Source: an uncultured Prevotella sp. (GTDB taxonomy: Bacteria > Bacteroidota > Bacteroidia > Bacteroidales > Bacteroidaceae). From it: 37,030 nt of DNA. The stretch is from NCBI GenBank assembly GCA_937877685.1, contig CALFGU010000085.1, positions 1 to 37,030 on the forward strand, read 5' to 3'. The notes under the pieces were generated by a model, which was not told the origin of the DNA, did not search any database, and worked only from the letters and a program-made list of their open reading frames with translations. Every line of letters starts with the position of its first letter. Positions within the stretch are counted from its first letter, which is position 1. The position numbers and the translations under genes are program-made. Positions 24,130-32,585 of this stretch are shown one piece after another.

Positions 24130-25392
24130 ATGTATTTCGAAGACCTTCCTCTTTCTGAAGATATATTAGATGCGCTTTATGACATGCGCTTCGAAACCTG
24201 TAGTCCGATACAAGAAAAGTGTATTCCTCACCTTTTGGAGAATAAGGATTTGGTGGGTATTGCTCAAACTGGAACTGGAAAAACCGCAGCCTATCTTTTG
24301 CCCATACTTACGCTTCTTCAAAAAGAATCACATCCCAAGGATGCCGTTAATTGTTTGATTATGGCACCCACTCGTGAACTTGCCCGTCAGATAGATCAAG
24401 TGCTCCAAGGGTTTGCTTATTATATGAATGTTTCTTGTGTGGCAATCTATGGTGGAAATGATGGAATACGTTATGAGCAAGAGCGCAAGAGTCTGCAACA
24501 AGGTGCGGACGTTGTTATCGCCACTCCAGGGAGATTGATTGCTCATCTTCAATTGGGCACGTTAGACTTGAGTCGTACGACACATTTCGTCCTTGACGAG
24601 GCAGACCGAATGCTAGATATGGGATTTGCCGATGATATTCAAACCATCATAAATCAATTACCCTTAGAGCGTCAAACAATTCTTTTCTCAGCAACGATGC
24701 CCGATAAAATTCGTCAGTTGGTGAAGAATATTACGCGCCATCCCGTTGAAGTCAATATTGCTATTAGCAAACCTGCAGAAACGATTGAGCAATCCGTTTG
24801 TATCTGCCATGAAGAGGACAAACTTAAAATAATCGAAACGCTATTTAAAGACATAACCCCAGAACGTGTTATCCTCTTCTCCTCCTCAAAGCAAAAGGTT
24901 AAAGCGCTTTATCAAAGCATTTCGCGTTTAAACTTTAATGTAGCTCAGATGCATTCTGATTTGACGCAACCCGAGCGAGATAAGACCATGCAACAATTCA
25001 AAGCGCGTCAAATAGATATCCTTGTAGCAACGGATATTGTGGCGCGAGGCATTGACATTGACGACATTTTATTGGTAATAAACTATGACACACCTCGCGA
25101 CGCCGAAGAATATATTCACCGAATAGGTCGTGCAGGTCGTGCAGGTCGGTCGGGTAGGGCTATTACTTTTGTAAGTCCATCTGACTATTCCCGATTGTTG
25201 TCCATCGAAAAACTGCTCGAAAAGGAAATACCACGTCTTCCTCTTCCTCAAGGTTTCACAACTCCCGATTCAGAAACTTTGACTCGAAATTCCCGGAAAG
25301 GTTGGGGGACAAGAAAGAAGAGCATGTCGAAATCATCAGGTAGAAAAACAACGAAAAATAAAAAGCGAGGGGGTAGTCATAAGAAAGAATAA
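24130..25392 (+). CDS. DEAD-box ATP-dependent RNA helicase
   Basis: Unwinds RNA duplexes in ribosome assembly, mRNA turnover or cold adaptation. Motifs in order: FETCSPIQEKCIP (Q motif), AQTGTGKT (I), PTRELARQ (Ia), TPGR (Ib), DEADRMLDMGF (II), SATMP (III), ILFSSSKQ (IV), TDIVARGID (V) and HRIGRAGRAG (VI). A basic C-terminal tail (SSGRKTTKNKKRG) is typical of RhlE-like Bacteroidetes proteins. The ORF is open from 24055. The start at 24130 (MYFEDLPLSEDI) is chosen because family homology begins there; the extra 25 codons would encode a hydrophobic helix and coincide with the leader stem-loop. The chosen form has 420 aa. A strong bidirectional terminator follows. Confidence 0.94.
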   Translation: MYFEDLPLSEDILDALYDMRFETCSPIQEKCIPHLLENKDLVGIAQTGTGKTAAYLLPILTLLQKESHPKDAVNCLIMAPTRELARQIDQVLQGFAYYMNVSCVAIYGGNDGIRYEQERKSLQQGADVVIATPGRLIAHLQLGTLDLSRTTHFVLDEADRMLDMGFADDIQTIINQLPLERQTILFSATMPDKIRQLVKNITRHPVEVNIAISKPAETIEQSVCICHEEDKLKIIETLFKDITPERVILFSSSKQKVKALYQSISRLNFNVAQMHSDLTQPERDKTMQQFKARQIDILVATDIVARGIDIDDILLVINYDTPRDAEEYIHRIGRAGRAGRSGRAITFVSPSDYSRLLSIEKLLEKEIPRLPLPQGFTTPDSETLTRNSRKGWGTRKKSMSKSSGRKTTKNKKRGGSHKKE

Positions 25393-25506
25393 TTAATCAA
25401 CCTTTATCTTTACCAATTTTATAATATCCCTGATGCCAGTTAAAAGGTTGTAGGTATAAGCGTTTTCAGTAGTAATCAAAAGTTTCAAATCTGGCAAGGA
25501 GGATAA

Positions 25507-25540
25507 AAAGAAGGGTGTGTCTGCGGACACACCCTTCTTT
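25507..25540. terminator. Strong bidirectional terminator between the RNA helicase and M60 peptidase genes
   Basis: AAAGAAGGGTGTGTC (25507-25521) pairs perfectly over 15 bp with GACACACCCTTCTTT (25526-25540) around TGCG. T-runs flank it on both strands. The neighbouring genes converge here. Confidence 0.95.
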
Positions 25541-25564
25541 TGTAATTATGTTGCACGAATGAAT

Positions 25565-28500
25565 TTACTTTACTAAAATCTTCTTCCCTTCAGTTGTGAT
25601 ATAAATCTTACCTGATTGGAGTTTCGTTGCTTTTGTTCCATCCAAATTATAGAACTGTGTAGATTCGGGATTGGTTGTAGTTGATTCAATTGCAGTAATT
25701 GTGTTCTTTTCAGCAAGGTAAAGTTTAGACAAGTTGTTTACGTCTTTCTTAAGAATGTAACACTTATTTACAGCAACCGTAGTAGTTGAAGCGTCTGTAA
25801 TATAAGAAGTTGTACCAGCTTCTTCTGCAGTCTTGAATGATGAAAGAATAGTTGTCTTGTCAAAACGCTGCTTGATACCTACACCCTTGAGGATGTTCTT
25901 TTGAGTCAATTCAGTAGAATAACCGGGGACAAAAGTCAGGCGGTAAGAATCTTTTTCACCTCCGAAAATAACTGGTTCATGAGCAGGAACAATGTTGCCA
26001 ACGATGGGTTCGAGAAGTGCGTAATCATATGCAACTCCTTCGTAAGTGAGTGATTCATGCCCTGAAATAGTATAAGCAGTAAGACCTTCCTCGAGTGAAA
26101 CAGGGAAAGGGATGCAGTAGTTTACATATCCTGATTCAGGAACGCTGATAGATATGAACTTCACTTCTTGTACCTTCCATATATTGTTGGCATCGCTTTC
26201 GCCTCCGCTCCAGAAACCTGTCTCAGTTGCAGAATATGCATTAAGATAATTGCCAGTGCCGTCAATATTTAATACATACAGATTCTTAGCTTCATCAACA
26301 CAAACGGAATTCCATGCGGGAGCTGAAGCCTTATCGTAAAGCTTTTCCATCTTTGAATTGCCCTCACCGCCTGCGTAGTGATTTGATTGAGGGTTGTAAA
26401 GATAGGTCTTACCGTCACGTTCTTCCCAACACCAAATTTGGTCGTACTTACTATTGCTACTAGTAGTGCGATTCAGATTCCAAGTAATGCTACCGTCTAA
26501 ACCAATTTCCGAACCGCTACCGCAAGTAAGCACATTGCCCTTGCCGTTGCTAGTAATACGATAGTAATGATTCGGGATTAACGATACAACCTGGTTAACC
26601 ATTTCGTAAATCTTTGTACGTGTGCCGTCATAACCTACTGCCATGATATAAGCAGCTGCATCTGCTTCGTTTGAAGCACCAGGATAGAGCACTTGTGTGA
26701 ATGAGTGTGCGTCGTCACTACCAAGACCATACATTGTAATGCGGATAAGTTCGCCTGCGGCATTGTAAGTTTCAAACGCTACAGCATTCTTCACCTGAGC
26801 GTGTTGCACCTTTACCTTTCCTGAACTATATGAGCAACCTGTGCCAAGTGTAGAGGGAACTTCAAGTTTAAGATTATCGCGGTAGATGTGGAAGTTGTGA
26901 GCGTTGATATAGTTAATTTCTTCCGTGAAATCAGCATAACCTTGCTTTGCTACATAAGCCTTGAGGTCGTTAATCATTTTTTCGTTAATGATGTTCCAAC
27001 CTGCTCCGTAGTCTTCAATATACGCGTTGATAGGACGGAGCATACCTGCCTTTTCAAAGAAGGGAAGAAGGTTAATCTTAGTACTATCACAAGCAAGTTT
27101 CATCCAGTTTACTTGTTGCTTACCATTGGTGTTGTAAGTAGAACCGTAATTATCTGTTGTGCGGATAGACTCAATTACCATAGGAACGATGTCAGGGCAC
27201 TTTCCTGCCAATGTTCCCCAAAGTGTCAATTGCCAGAATGGAGCAAGTTTAACAAAGTGGTCGTAGTTACGACTTGTAGTTTTAACTGTACCTATATTCT
27301 TACCACTAGCATCTTGACCTTGAACGGTAATTTCATTAGGAGTAGTACCGTGATAGTCGGGACCATCCTGCAACTGCCAAGCTATGCCCTTACGCAAACC
27401 TTCTTCAAAGTATGTTTGGAAGCGACCGCCACGCATACCAGAGTAATCATTTACACCAGAAACTTCGTCTTCAAGGCGGAGGCTATGACGATTACCTGAA
27501 AAGTTGAGCTGTGCCCAAGCTGCATAGATATTATTGGTGGTCTCACCACAACCTGACCACTTGAAACCAGGAGTTACCTGATTGTTATGTCCCCATTCGT
27601 GACCAACACCCCAAAAATCGAAACGCTTAGAGTCGGGGCACATAATTCCACCAAGACTTGTGTAATTACAATATGAACCATCACCACCAGCAGCCATAAA
27701 ACCATAATTCGTTGCAAAGAAAAGCTGACGGTTCTTCACTTGCTTGCCATAACGTTCCAAACCGAGAATGTCACGTTCTGCCCACTGCACCTGCTGATAG
27801 AGCGTCATCGTAGAGTCAACGTTTGTAGGACAGTGTTGCAACCATGCGCTAACGGGGTAAGCAGTTTGTGCATGCTTTGAGCGTGTGATGATGATTGAAT
27901 GGTCATCAGCTTTCTTGCCCTTAAGCATTTCAATCCAATCTGCATTTGTCATTGTTTCCTGATCCCAATAACCTTGAACGGGAGCATTGATGAAGTGGAG
28001 TTTTACGTTAGGAGCAGTTTCAAAATTTGCTGTGTAGTAGTCAACAAATACGTTACCTTCTGAAGTTGCTGTAATATAGTTTAAACCATTCTTCAAACCA
28101 TACGAACTAGAATTTTCATTTTCATACCAGTTCTTAATCTTCAAACCAACAGAAGCACTACCAATGCCACTTGCAACAACAAGACAAGATTCGCCAGCTT
28201 TGAGGTAAACACCTGTGGGATTTTCATAGTTGTTATACTGACTACTTACCTTCAACATATTTCGAAGTGTGCTTGTAGGCATATACGCTTCATATTCTCC
28301 AACGCGGAACTTCTTATACTTGTCGGCATTCGTAAGAAGATTGTCAACGAGTTGTTTTACGTCTGCATCTTCAATACCTTCACTTGAAGTAACTTCAGGT
28401 TTCAATTCTGAATAGAGGTCGTCAGAGAAATAAGTGGCAAACGCTTCACGCTTCGTATTGTCAATTTGATACACTTCAATTTCTGCAGCTGATGCTACAT

Positions 28501-28936
28501 TGAAATAACCACCCTTAATCTTAAAGCGAATTTGTCCGCATTCTACACCACCTAAATCAAATTCCGTAGGTGTAGAAGCACCATTCGGTTGATACGTACC
28601 AATAGATGTAAACGTGCTACCTGAGGTCTTTTCAGAGTAAAGTACTTCCACCTTAACCCAATTACCATTGTCGCTATTGTCACAACGAGGTACATACTTT
28701 ACATAGTCAACTTTTGATACTTCTTTCAGTTTCACCGTGAATGTCAAAGTGCTGAAATTTGTACCGCTGTAAGGACTGTGCCACATAGTGTTGTAGTTGC
28801 CATCAATGGCATACTTCGCTTCTTCTCCAGGTTGAGAAGCTGATGCTGTTGCCGAAGCAATAGCCACCTTTTTGTCTTGTGCTTCTGCGCCGAAAAAAGC
28901 ACAGAAAGCAAGCAAAAGGAGTGCAAGTTTTTTCAT
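25565..28936 (-). CDS. Secreted M60-family zinc metallopeptidase (mucinase/enhancin-like) with carbohydrate-binding domains
   Basis: A 1123-residue secreted protein. A signal peptide ends near ...CAFFGAEAQ. Residues about 25-165 are an F5/8 type C (CBM32-like) domain (SQPGEEAKYAIDGNYNTMWHS). The M60 domain spans roughly 230-700. Its zinc site is GHEWGHNNQ, with ligands H446 and H450, catalytic E447, and the family's downstream Glu in GCGE (E465), matching HExxHx(8,24)E. M60 enzymes cut O-glycosylated mucin-type proteins. Residues about 800-940 resemble a ricin-like or other lectin fold (YRITSNGKGNVLTCGSG, GTGNYLNAYSATETGFWSGG). The last ~30 residues (FYNLDGTKATKLQSGKIYIT...KKILVK) look like a Prevotella C-terminal secretion tail. 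Host mucin degradation is the inferred role. It is a single gene with its own promoter and terminator. Confidence 0.9.
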   Translation of the reverse strand: MKKLALLLLAFCAFFGAEAQDKKVAIASATASASQPGEEAKYAIDGNYNTMWHSPYSGTNFSTLTFTVKLKEVSKVDYVKYVPRCDNSDNGNWVKVEVLYSEKTSGSTFTSIGTYQPNGASTPTEFDLGGVECGQIRFKIKGGYFNVASAAEIEVYQIDNTKREAFATYFSDDLYSELKPEVTSSEGIEDADVKQLVDNLLTNADKYKKFRVGEYEAYMPTSTLRNMLKVSSQYNNYENPTGVYLKAGESCLVVASGIGSASVGLKIKNWYENENSSSYGLKNGLNYITATSEGNVFVDYYTANFETAPNVKLHFINAPVQGYWDQETMTNADWIEMLKGKKADDHSIIITRSKHAQTAYPVSAWLQHCPTNVDSTMTLYQQVQWAERDILGLERYGKQVKNRQLFFATNYGFMAAGGDGSYCNYTSLGGIMCPDSKRFDFWGVGHEWGHNNQVTPGFKWSGCGETTNNIYAAWAQLNFSGNRHSLRLEDEVSGVNDYSGMRGGRFQTYFEEGLRKGIAWQLQDGPDYHGTTPNEITVQGQDASGKNIGTVKTTSRNYDHFVKLAPFWQLTLWGTLAGKCPDIVPMVIESIRTTDNYGSTYNTNGKQQVNWMKLACDSTKINLLPFFEKAGMLRPINAYIEDYGAGWNIINEKMINDLKAYVAKQGYADFTEEINYINAHNFHIYRDNLKLEVPSTLGTGCSYSSGKVKVQHAQVKNAVAFETYNAAGELIRITMYGLGSDDAHSFTQVLYPGASNEADAAAYIMAVGYDGTRTKIYEMVNQVVSLIPNHYYRITSNGKGNVLTCGSGSEIGLDGSITWNLNRTTSSNSKYDQIWCWEERDGKTYLYNPQSNHYAGGEGNSKMEKLYDKASAPAWNSVCVDEAKNLYVLNIDGTGNYLNAYSATETGFWSGGESDANNIWKVQEVKFISISVPESGYVNYCIPFPVSLEEGLTAYTISGHESLTYEGVAYDYALLEPIVGNIVPAHEPVIFGGEKDSYRLTFVPGYSTELTQKNILKGVGIKQRFDKTTILSSFKTAEEAGTTSYITDASTTTVAVNKCYILKKDVNNLSKLYLAEKNTITAIESTTTNPESTQFYNLDGTKATKLQSGKIYITTEGKKILVK

Positions 28937-29045
28937 AATGTAAATAGATAAAAATTGTATAAATGATTGTTTTTTAGATTTCTATTAGTTGTTATATGAA
29001 GTGATAGATAATGTATTTTAAATATAATATTACGTAATCACGCTA

Positions 29046-29053
29046 CAAAATTA
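29046..29053 (-). promoter_or_regulatory. Candidate -7 box for the M60 peptidase gene
   Basis: Minus-strand TAATTTTG matches TAnnTTTG. Transcription from here would give a leader of about 100 nt before the ATG at 28936. No clear -33 TTG is seen. Confidence 0.45.
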
Positions 29054-29100
29054 AGAAAATACTACGATTATTAAAAAACTTAAACGCATTGTTTACAAAA

Positions 29101-29130
29101 AAAGTGAATCAGGTTTCCCTAATTCACTTT
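29101..29130 (-). terminator. Terminator of the SRP RNA-tRNA-Thr unit
   Basis: AAAGTGAAT (29101-29109) pairs with ATTCACTTT (29122-29130). On the minus strand the stem is followed by TTTTTGTAAAC. It begins immediately after the tRNA 3' end. Confidence 0.88.
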
Positions 29131-29131
29131 G

Positions 29132-29205
29132 AGCCTCTTGTCGGATTCGAACCAACGACCCCGAGATTACAAATCACGTGCTCTGGCCAACTGAGCTAAA
29201 GAGGC
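29132..29205 (-). tRNA. tRNA-Thr (anticodon TGT)
   Basis: A 74-nt cloverleaf on the minus strand. Acceptor arms GCCTCTT and AAGAGGC pair fully, with T as discriminator and no encoded CCA. The D arm is GCTC/GAGC. The T arm is GTTGG, loop TTCGAAT, CCGAC. The anticodon loop TTTGTAA gives anticodon TGT, reading ACA/ACG threonine codons. The anticodon stem CGTGA/TCTCG has one U-U mismatch at position 29-41. It begins 4 nt after the end of the SRP RNA. Confidence 0.95.
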
Positions 29206-29208
29206 GGG

Positions 29209-29306
29209 AGGGTAAGCTAACTGCATCGCGCCGCTACAACCAACTACCTTTGCTGCGATCAAGCCCTGGAGGATTCGAAGGGAGCTGGCCGTACAGCACT
29301 TACCCA
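29209..29306 (-). ncRNA. ffs: Signal recognition particle RNA, small bacterial type (4.5S)
   Basis: A roughly 98-nt RNA on the minus strand. The ends close with GGGTAAG and CTTACCC. An inner helix pairs CCAGCT with AGTTGG and CCTT with AAGG. Between them lies the conserved SRP domain IV pattern: CCAGGGC, tetraloop TTGA, then TCGCAGCAAAGG, comparable to CAGG-loop-AGCAG of other bacterial SRP RNAs. It binds Ffh to target membrane proteins to the translocon. A TATTTTTG promoter box lies at 29331-29338, and tRNA-Thr follows after only 4 nt, so both are probably cut from one transcript. Exact ends are estimated from the helix. Confidence 0.8.
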
Positions 29307-29330
29307 TGTTACATGCTGTAATTTCGAGTG

Positions 29331-29338
29331 CAAAAATA
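29331..29338 (-). promoter_or_regulatory. Promoter -7 box of the SRP RNA-tRNA-Thr unit
   Basis: Minus-strand TATTTTTG is an exact TAnnTTTG match, 25 nt before the SRP RNA 5' end. A TTTG lies upstream at a roughly suitable distance. Confidence 0.65.
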
Positions 29339-29486
29339 GAAACAATTTTTCAAATGACAAAGTGTTTGCCTGTTTTTTATTGCTTCAAAATTGCAATAAA
29401 GGATATAACTTGGATGTTGTACATGCTTTCGACCTAAATAATTTGCTATATTTTGTGTTAAAAAGATTAAATGTAAATCTTAGTTC

Positions 29487-29517
29487 TTGCTCAATCCGTC
29501 AGCATTTTGTAAATTTG
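29487..29517 (+). promoter_or_regulatory. bamD promoter (TTG -33 and TAAATTTG -7)
   Basis: TTG at 29487-29489 and TAAATTTG at 29510-29517 are separated by 20 bp, the normal Bacteroidetes spacing. The start codon is only 15 nt after the -7 box, so the leader is very short. Confidence 0.7.
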
Positions 29518-29531
29518 CCCAAAATTTCACT

Positions 29532-30362
29532 ATGAGTAAGATTCTTTATTTCGTTGTGCTTGCCGCAATCATAAGTCTAAGTTCTTGTAATAATTACAGC
29601 AAGATACTCAAGACTGTTGATTTTAATTACAAATATGAGGCAGCAAAGGAATATTTTGCACAAGGGCAATATAATAGAGCCTCTCAGTTGTTGCAAACAA
29701 TGATTGTGACTTTGAAAGGTACTGAAAAAGGGCAGGAGTCACTTTTCTTGTTTGGTTTGTGCAACTATCATTCTGGGAATTATGAAACAGCAAGTTCCAT
29801 TTTCCGAAAGTATTATCAAACGTATCCTAAGGGAGTTTACACAGAAGAAGCGCATTTTTATTGTGCATTATCGTTAATGGAAGAGGTTCCTGAGGTTCGT
29901 TTAGATCAAACTCCGACTTATGAAGCGATAACAGAGTTTCAAAATTTCATTGAGCGCTATCCTTATAGTATTAGAAGAGAGCAGGCAATGCAATTTATTT
30001 ATGACCTTCAAGACATTTTGGTTGAAAAGGAATATCTCTCTGCTAAACTATATTTTGACTTAGGCAATTATTTTGGAAATTGCAGCAATGATGGTGGTAG
30101 TAATTATCAAGCATGCGTAATTACCGCTGAAAATGCGATTAGAGACTATCCCTATACTCGACTTCGCGAGGAATTTGCAATTTTAATATTGCGCGCAAAG
30201 TTTGAATTAGCAGCGAATAGTGTTGAAGAGAAAAAGATTGAACGCTATCACAATGCTATTGATGAATATTACGGATTTACGAACGAATATCCCGAATCAA
30301 AGTATATAAAAGAAGCAAACCAACTTTTCAAGAAGGCTTCTAAATATGCTAAAATGGATTGA
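29532..30362 (+). CDS. bamD: BamD, outer-membrane protein assembly lipoprotein
   Basis: Periplasmic lipoprotein of the BAM complex that inserts beta-barrel proteins. The signal peptide ends at LSSC with the lipidated Cys at residue 19. TPR-like repeats follow: YEAAKEYFAQGQYNRASQLLQ, SLFLFGLCNYHSGNYETASSIFRKYYQTYPKG, and YPYSIRREQAMQF. The block AITEFQNFIERYP is typical of BamD. The ORF is open from 29487, but the start at 29532 (MSKILYF) is chosen because the -7 box and the upstream codons overlap and the signal peptide begins there. The chosen form has 276 aa. The omega subunit gene starts 33 nt downstream, a conserved Bacteroidetes pairing. Confidence 0.94.
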   Translation: MSKILYFVVLAAIISLSSCNNYSKILKTVDFNYKYEAAKEYFAQGQYNRASQLLQTMIVTLKGTEKGQESLFLFGLCNYHSGNYETASSIFRKYYQTYPKGVYTEEAHFYCALSLMEEVPEVRLDQTPTYEAITEFQNFIERYPYSIRREQAMQFIYDLQDILVEKEYLSAKLYFDLGNYFGNCSNDGGSNYQACVITAENAIRDYPYTRLREEFAILILRAKFELAANSVEEKKIERYHNAIDEYYGFTNEYPESKYIKEANQLFKKASKYAKMD

Positions 30363-30395
30363 TAATTTAATAACACTCGAAAGAGCAAACTAAAT

Positions 30396-30734
30396 ATGGA
30401 TTACAAGAAATCAAAAGCGCCCACTAATACAGTGACGCACAATCTCATGGACTTCTGTCAAGGTACTGATAATGTGTATGAAAGCATTGCTATTATGGCA
30501 AAGCGTTCAAATCAGATTTCCGTAAAAATGAAGGAAGACCTTAACAAGAAATTGAAGGAATTTGCTTCAGGTAATGACGGTCTTGAAGAAACATTTGAAA
30601 ATCTTGAGCAGATTGAAATCAGTCGTTATTACGAAAAACTTCCCAAACCTACACTTATTGCGGCAGAGGAGTTCTTAAACAAGCGTATTTATCATCGTAA
30701 TCCTGCTAAGGATAAGGAAAACCTTGATGACTAA
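30396..30734 (+). CDS. rpoZ: RNA polymerase omega subunit, Bacteroidetes type
   Basis: Small subunit that helps assemble the beta' subunit of RNA polymerase. At 112 aa it has the Bacteroidetes form. The block DNVYESIAIMAKRSNQI near residues 25-41 carries the conserved RSNQI, equivalent to the omega helix of the E. coli protein. The KPTLIAAEEFLNKRIYHRNP tail is typical of this lineage. No membrane or signal segment is present. It lies 33 nt after bamD, and a terminator follows at 30756-30795, so bamD-rpoZ form a unit. Confidence 0.9.
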   Translation: MDYKKSKAPTNTVTHNLMDFCQGTDNVYESIAIMAKRSNQISVKMKEDLNKKLKEFASGNDGLEETFENLEQIEISRYYEKLPKPTLIAAEEFLNKRIYHRNPAKDKENLDD

Positions 30735-30755
30735 TAATAGTTGTTTAATATTACA

Positions 30756-30795
30756 AGTGGCAAGTAGTTCCCTATGTAGGTTGCTACTTGTCACT
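30756..30795 (+). terminator. Terminator after bamD-rpoZ
   Basis: AGTGGCAAGTAG (30756-30767) pairs with CTACTTGTCACT (30784-30795) with one G-T pair, followed by CGTTTAGTTTTTC. The remaining 30796-30992 gap is AT-rich and holds no gene I recognise. Confidence 0.85.
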
Positions 30796-30992
30796 CGTTT
30801 AGTTTTTCTGTAATAGTATTCAACTCTGGGTTTAGGTAGGGGCATATCAGTTTAATTTGCAATGTGTCATGGTAATCCTTCTTTCAAAAAAAGATGGTTA
30901 AGTCATGTTAATCATTGTGTTAAACTTTGAATATAACCACTTATTCATATACAACTATAACTTTCATACATTTACGCTTAATTCTTCAGATT

Positions 30993-31433
30993 ATGTGGCA
31001 ACGTATCCAAACATTATATCTCATTGTCGCTATTCTTCTTCAGTGGACTTGTTTGTTTGTTCCTGTAGGTACTTATAATCAAGAGATTCCTGAACTTGCT
31101 GGGCAATACGTTTATCTTTACAATGATATTTCAAATATTGAAGTCGTTGTAATTTCTGCGCTCATTTCCATTTGTGCGTTAGTTGCGATATTTAAATTCA
31201 AATGTCGCAAGACACAAATGAAAATCTGTACGCTCTTGATTTTTGCCACTTTTGCAAGTATGTGCTTAGCGATTGTAGAAGGTTGGTTGTTTATCCAATC
31301 TCAAGCGGCAATGCCCCATATCTGTTACTTCAGTTTGTTGTTGCCACTCTTGACAATTCTCATGGTAGTTTTGGCAAAGCGCGCCATTCGTAAGGATGAC
31401 GAATTAGTGCGTTCTTCTAACCGCCTCCGTTAA
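30993..31433 (+). CDS. DUF4293 family membrane protein
   Basis: A 146-residue integral membrane protein of the Bacteroidetes DUF4293 family, with the typical start MWQRIQTLYLIVAILLQW. Four hydrophobic helices are visible, near residues 7-25, 52-70, 76-96 and 108-128. The C-terminal tail is charged (AKRAIRKDDELVRSSNRLR). The ORF is open from 30927, but the start at 30993 is chosen because the family starts with MWQRIQTLYL. Function unknown. It lies upstream of ssb on the same strand with a 64-nt gap. The family commonly lies near bamD and rpoZ, as here. Confidence 0.88.
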   Translation: MWQRIQTLYLIVAILLQWTCLFVPVGTYNQEIPELAGQYVYLYNDISNIEVVVISALISICALVAIFKFKCRKTQMKICTLLIFATFASMCLAIVEGWLFIQSQAAMPHICYFSLLLPLLTILMVVLAKRAIRKDDELVRSSNRLR

Positions 31434-31497
31434 ATCGTCGAGTGATACTCTTTAAACTTAAGTGGTTTAATCCTTTTATCTCTTGAATTTAAATATT

Positions 31498-31887
31498 ATG
31501 TCATTAAACAAAGTAATGCTTATCGGGAACGTAGGAAAAGAACCCGAGGTTAGATATATTGAAGAAGGTGTAGCAACAGCTGTTGTTAGTTTGGCAACAA
31601 GCACACGAGGCTATACCTTACCTAATGGTACTGTAGTTCCTGAAAGAACAGAGTGGCACCGTGTTTTACTTTGGAGAAAACAAGCAGAACTTGTTGAGAA
31701 ATATGTGCACACTGGCGATAAACTCTACGTTGAAGGGGAATTACGCACACGCTCATATACAGATAAACAAGGGCGCACACATAATGTGACTGAAATTTGG
31801 GCAAATTCTATTGAATTGCTCACCCCGAAACCTAAGCAGCAACAAGAACAAACTACCCCTGCCGCACCCGAGAAATGTCCGTTCTAG
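31498..31887 (+). CDS. ssb: Single-stranded DNA-binding protein
   Basis: Binds single-stranded DNA in replication and repair. The OB-fold begins MSLNKVMLIGNVGKEPEVRY. The family blocks ERTEWHRVLLWRKQAELVEKYVHTGDKLYVEGELRTRSYTD follow. A Gln/Pro-rich linker (PKQQQEQTTPAAPE) leads to the C-terminal tip KCPF, which ends in PF like the protein-interaction tip of other SSBs but lacks the usual acidic DDD. At 129 aa it is a short SSB. The ORF is open from 31483; the start at 31498 is chosen because MSLNK is the family start. Its last 13 bases overlap the next gene, so the two are translationally coupled. Confidence 0.94.
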   Translation: MSLNKVMLIGNVGKEPEVRYIEEGVATAVVSLATSTRGYTLPNGTVVPERTEWHRVLLWRKQAELVEKYVHTGDKLYVEGELRTRSYTDKQGRTHNVTEIWANSIELLTPKPKQQQEQTTPAAPEKCPF

Positions 31888-32492
31888 TTCCGGAAAACGT
31901 TTCGATAACGAAACATAGAATAGGGGAGTCTGAGGTTTATATCATGGACACCTCTATGATAGATGCCTGTCTGCTTGCACATCATTTACCTGCTCTAATG
32001 TTAAACCAAGCAATGACTTCATTTAAAAGTCAAACACGTCAAAGGGAATGGCTTTGCACACGACTTTTATTAAAGCTCATTGAGGGGGATAACGCTATAA
32101 TTGAGTATTCTTCAAATGGAGCCCCCATTCTGTTGAATAGTGATAAGCATATCAGTATTAGTCATTCGGGGAATTTTGTTGCAATTGCATTAAGCAAGCA
32201 ACAAGTGGGATTAGATGTACAAGTCATCAACGACAAACCTTTGCGCTTAAAGTCACGTTTCTTGAGTAATCAAGAATTGACTTTATTAAAATCGGATAAA
32301 GACGTTGAAGGAGCGGTGAAACTATGGAGTGCAAAAGAAGCGGTTTACAAATACGTTTCGCTACCAGGAACAGAATTGATACGAGATATCGTATTGGAGA
32401 TGGTTGACAAAGAACTGATGGAGTTATTACGTCATTTGCATATTCGCTTTCTTCAGCATAAAAACCTTATGGTTGTGATTGCCGAAAAGTAG
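31875..32492 (+). CDS. 4'-phosphopantetheinyl transferase, Sfp type
   Basis: Transfers the phosphopantetheine arm of CoA to carrier proteins. The catalytic motif VGLDVQVIN near residues 112-120 holds one metal ligand. WSAKEAVYKYVSLPG near 155-169 is the WxxKEAxxK signature with the catalytic Glu and Lys. ISISHSGNFVAIALS near 94-108 carries the SHS substrate motif. Length, 205 aa, fits the Sfp/HetI group. Its ATG lies inside the last codons of ssb (13-nt overlap). It is probably the carrier-protein activator for this organism, or one of two with AcpS. An internal ATG at 31944 is a less likely start. It is followed by repeat array C. Confidence 0.88.
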   Translation: MSVLVPENVSITKHRIGESEVYIMDTSMIDACLLAHHLPALMLNQAMTSFKSQTRQREWLCTRLLLKLIEGDNAIIEYSSNGAPILLNSDKHISISHSGNFVAIALSKQQVGLDVQVINDKPLRLKSRFLSNQELTLLKSDKDVEGAVKLWSAKEAVYKYVSLPGTELIRDIVLEMVDKELMELLRHLHIRFLQHKNLMVVIAEK

Positions 32493-32585
32493 CATCACAT
32501 ATTCTTGATAACATCTGGCTTATTAAAAAGTATCCATGTGAGACGATTTTTTAGTAATTTTATAAGTTAATATTTCATCTCAAAA

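Noticed and set aside
26888..27499. 203-codon plus-strand open frame inside the M60 gene
   Set aside because: It is antisense to a well-supported domain-bearing gene and its translation shows no family motif.
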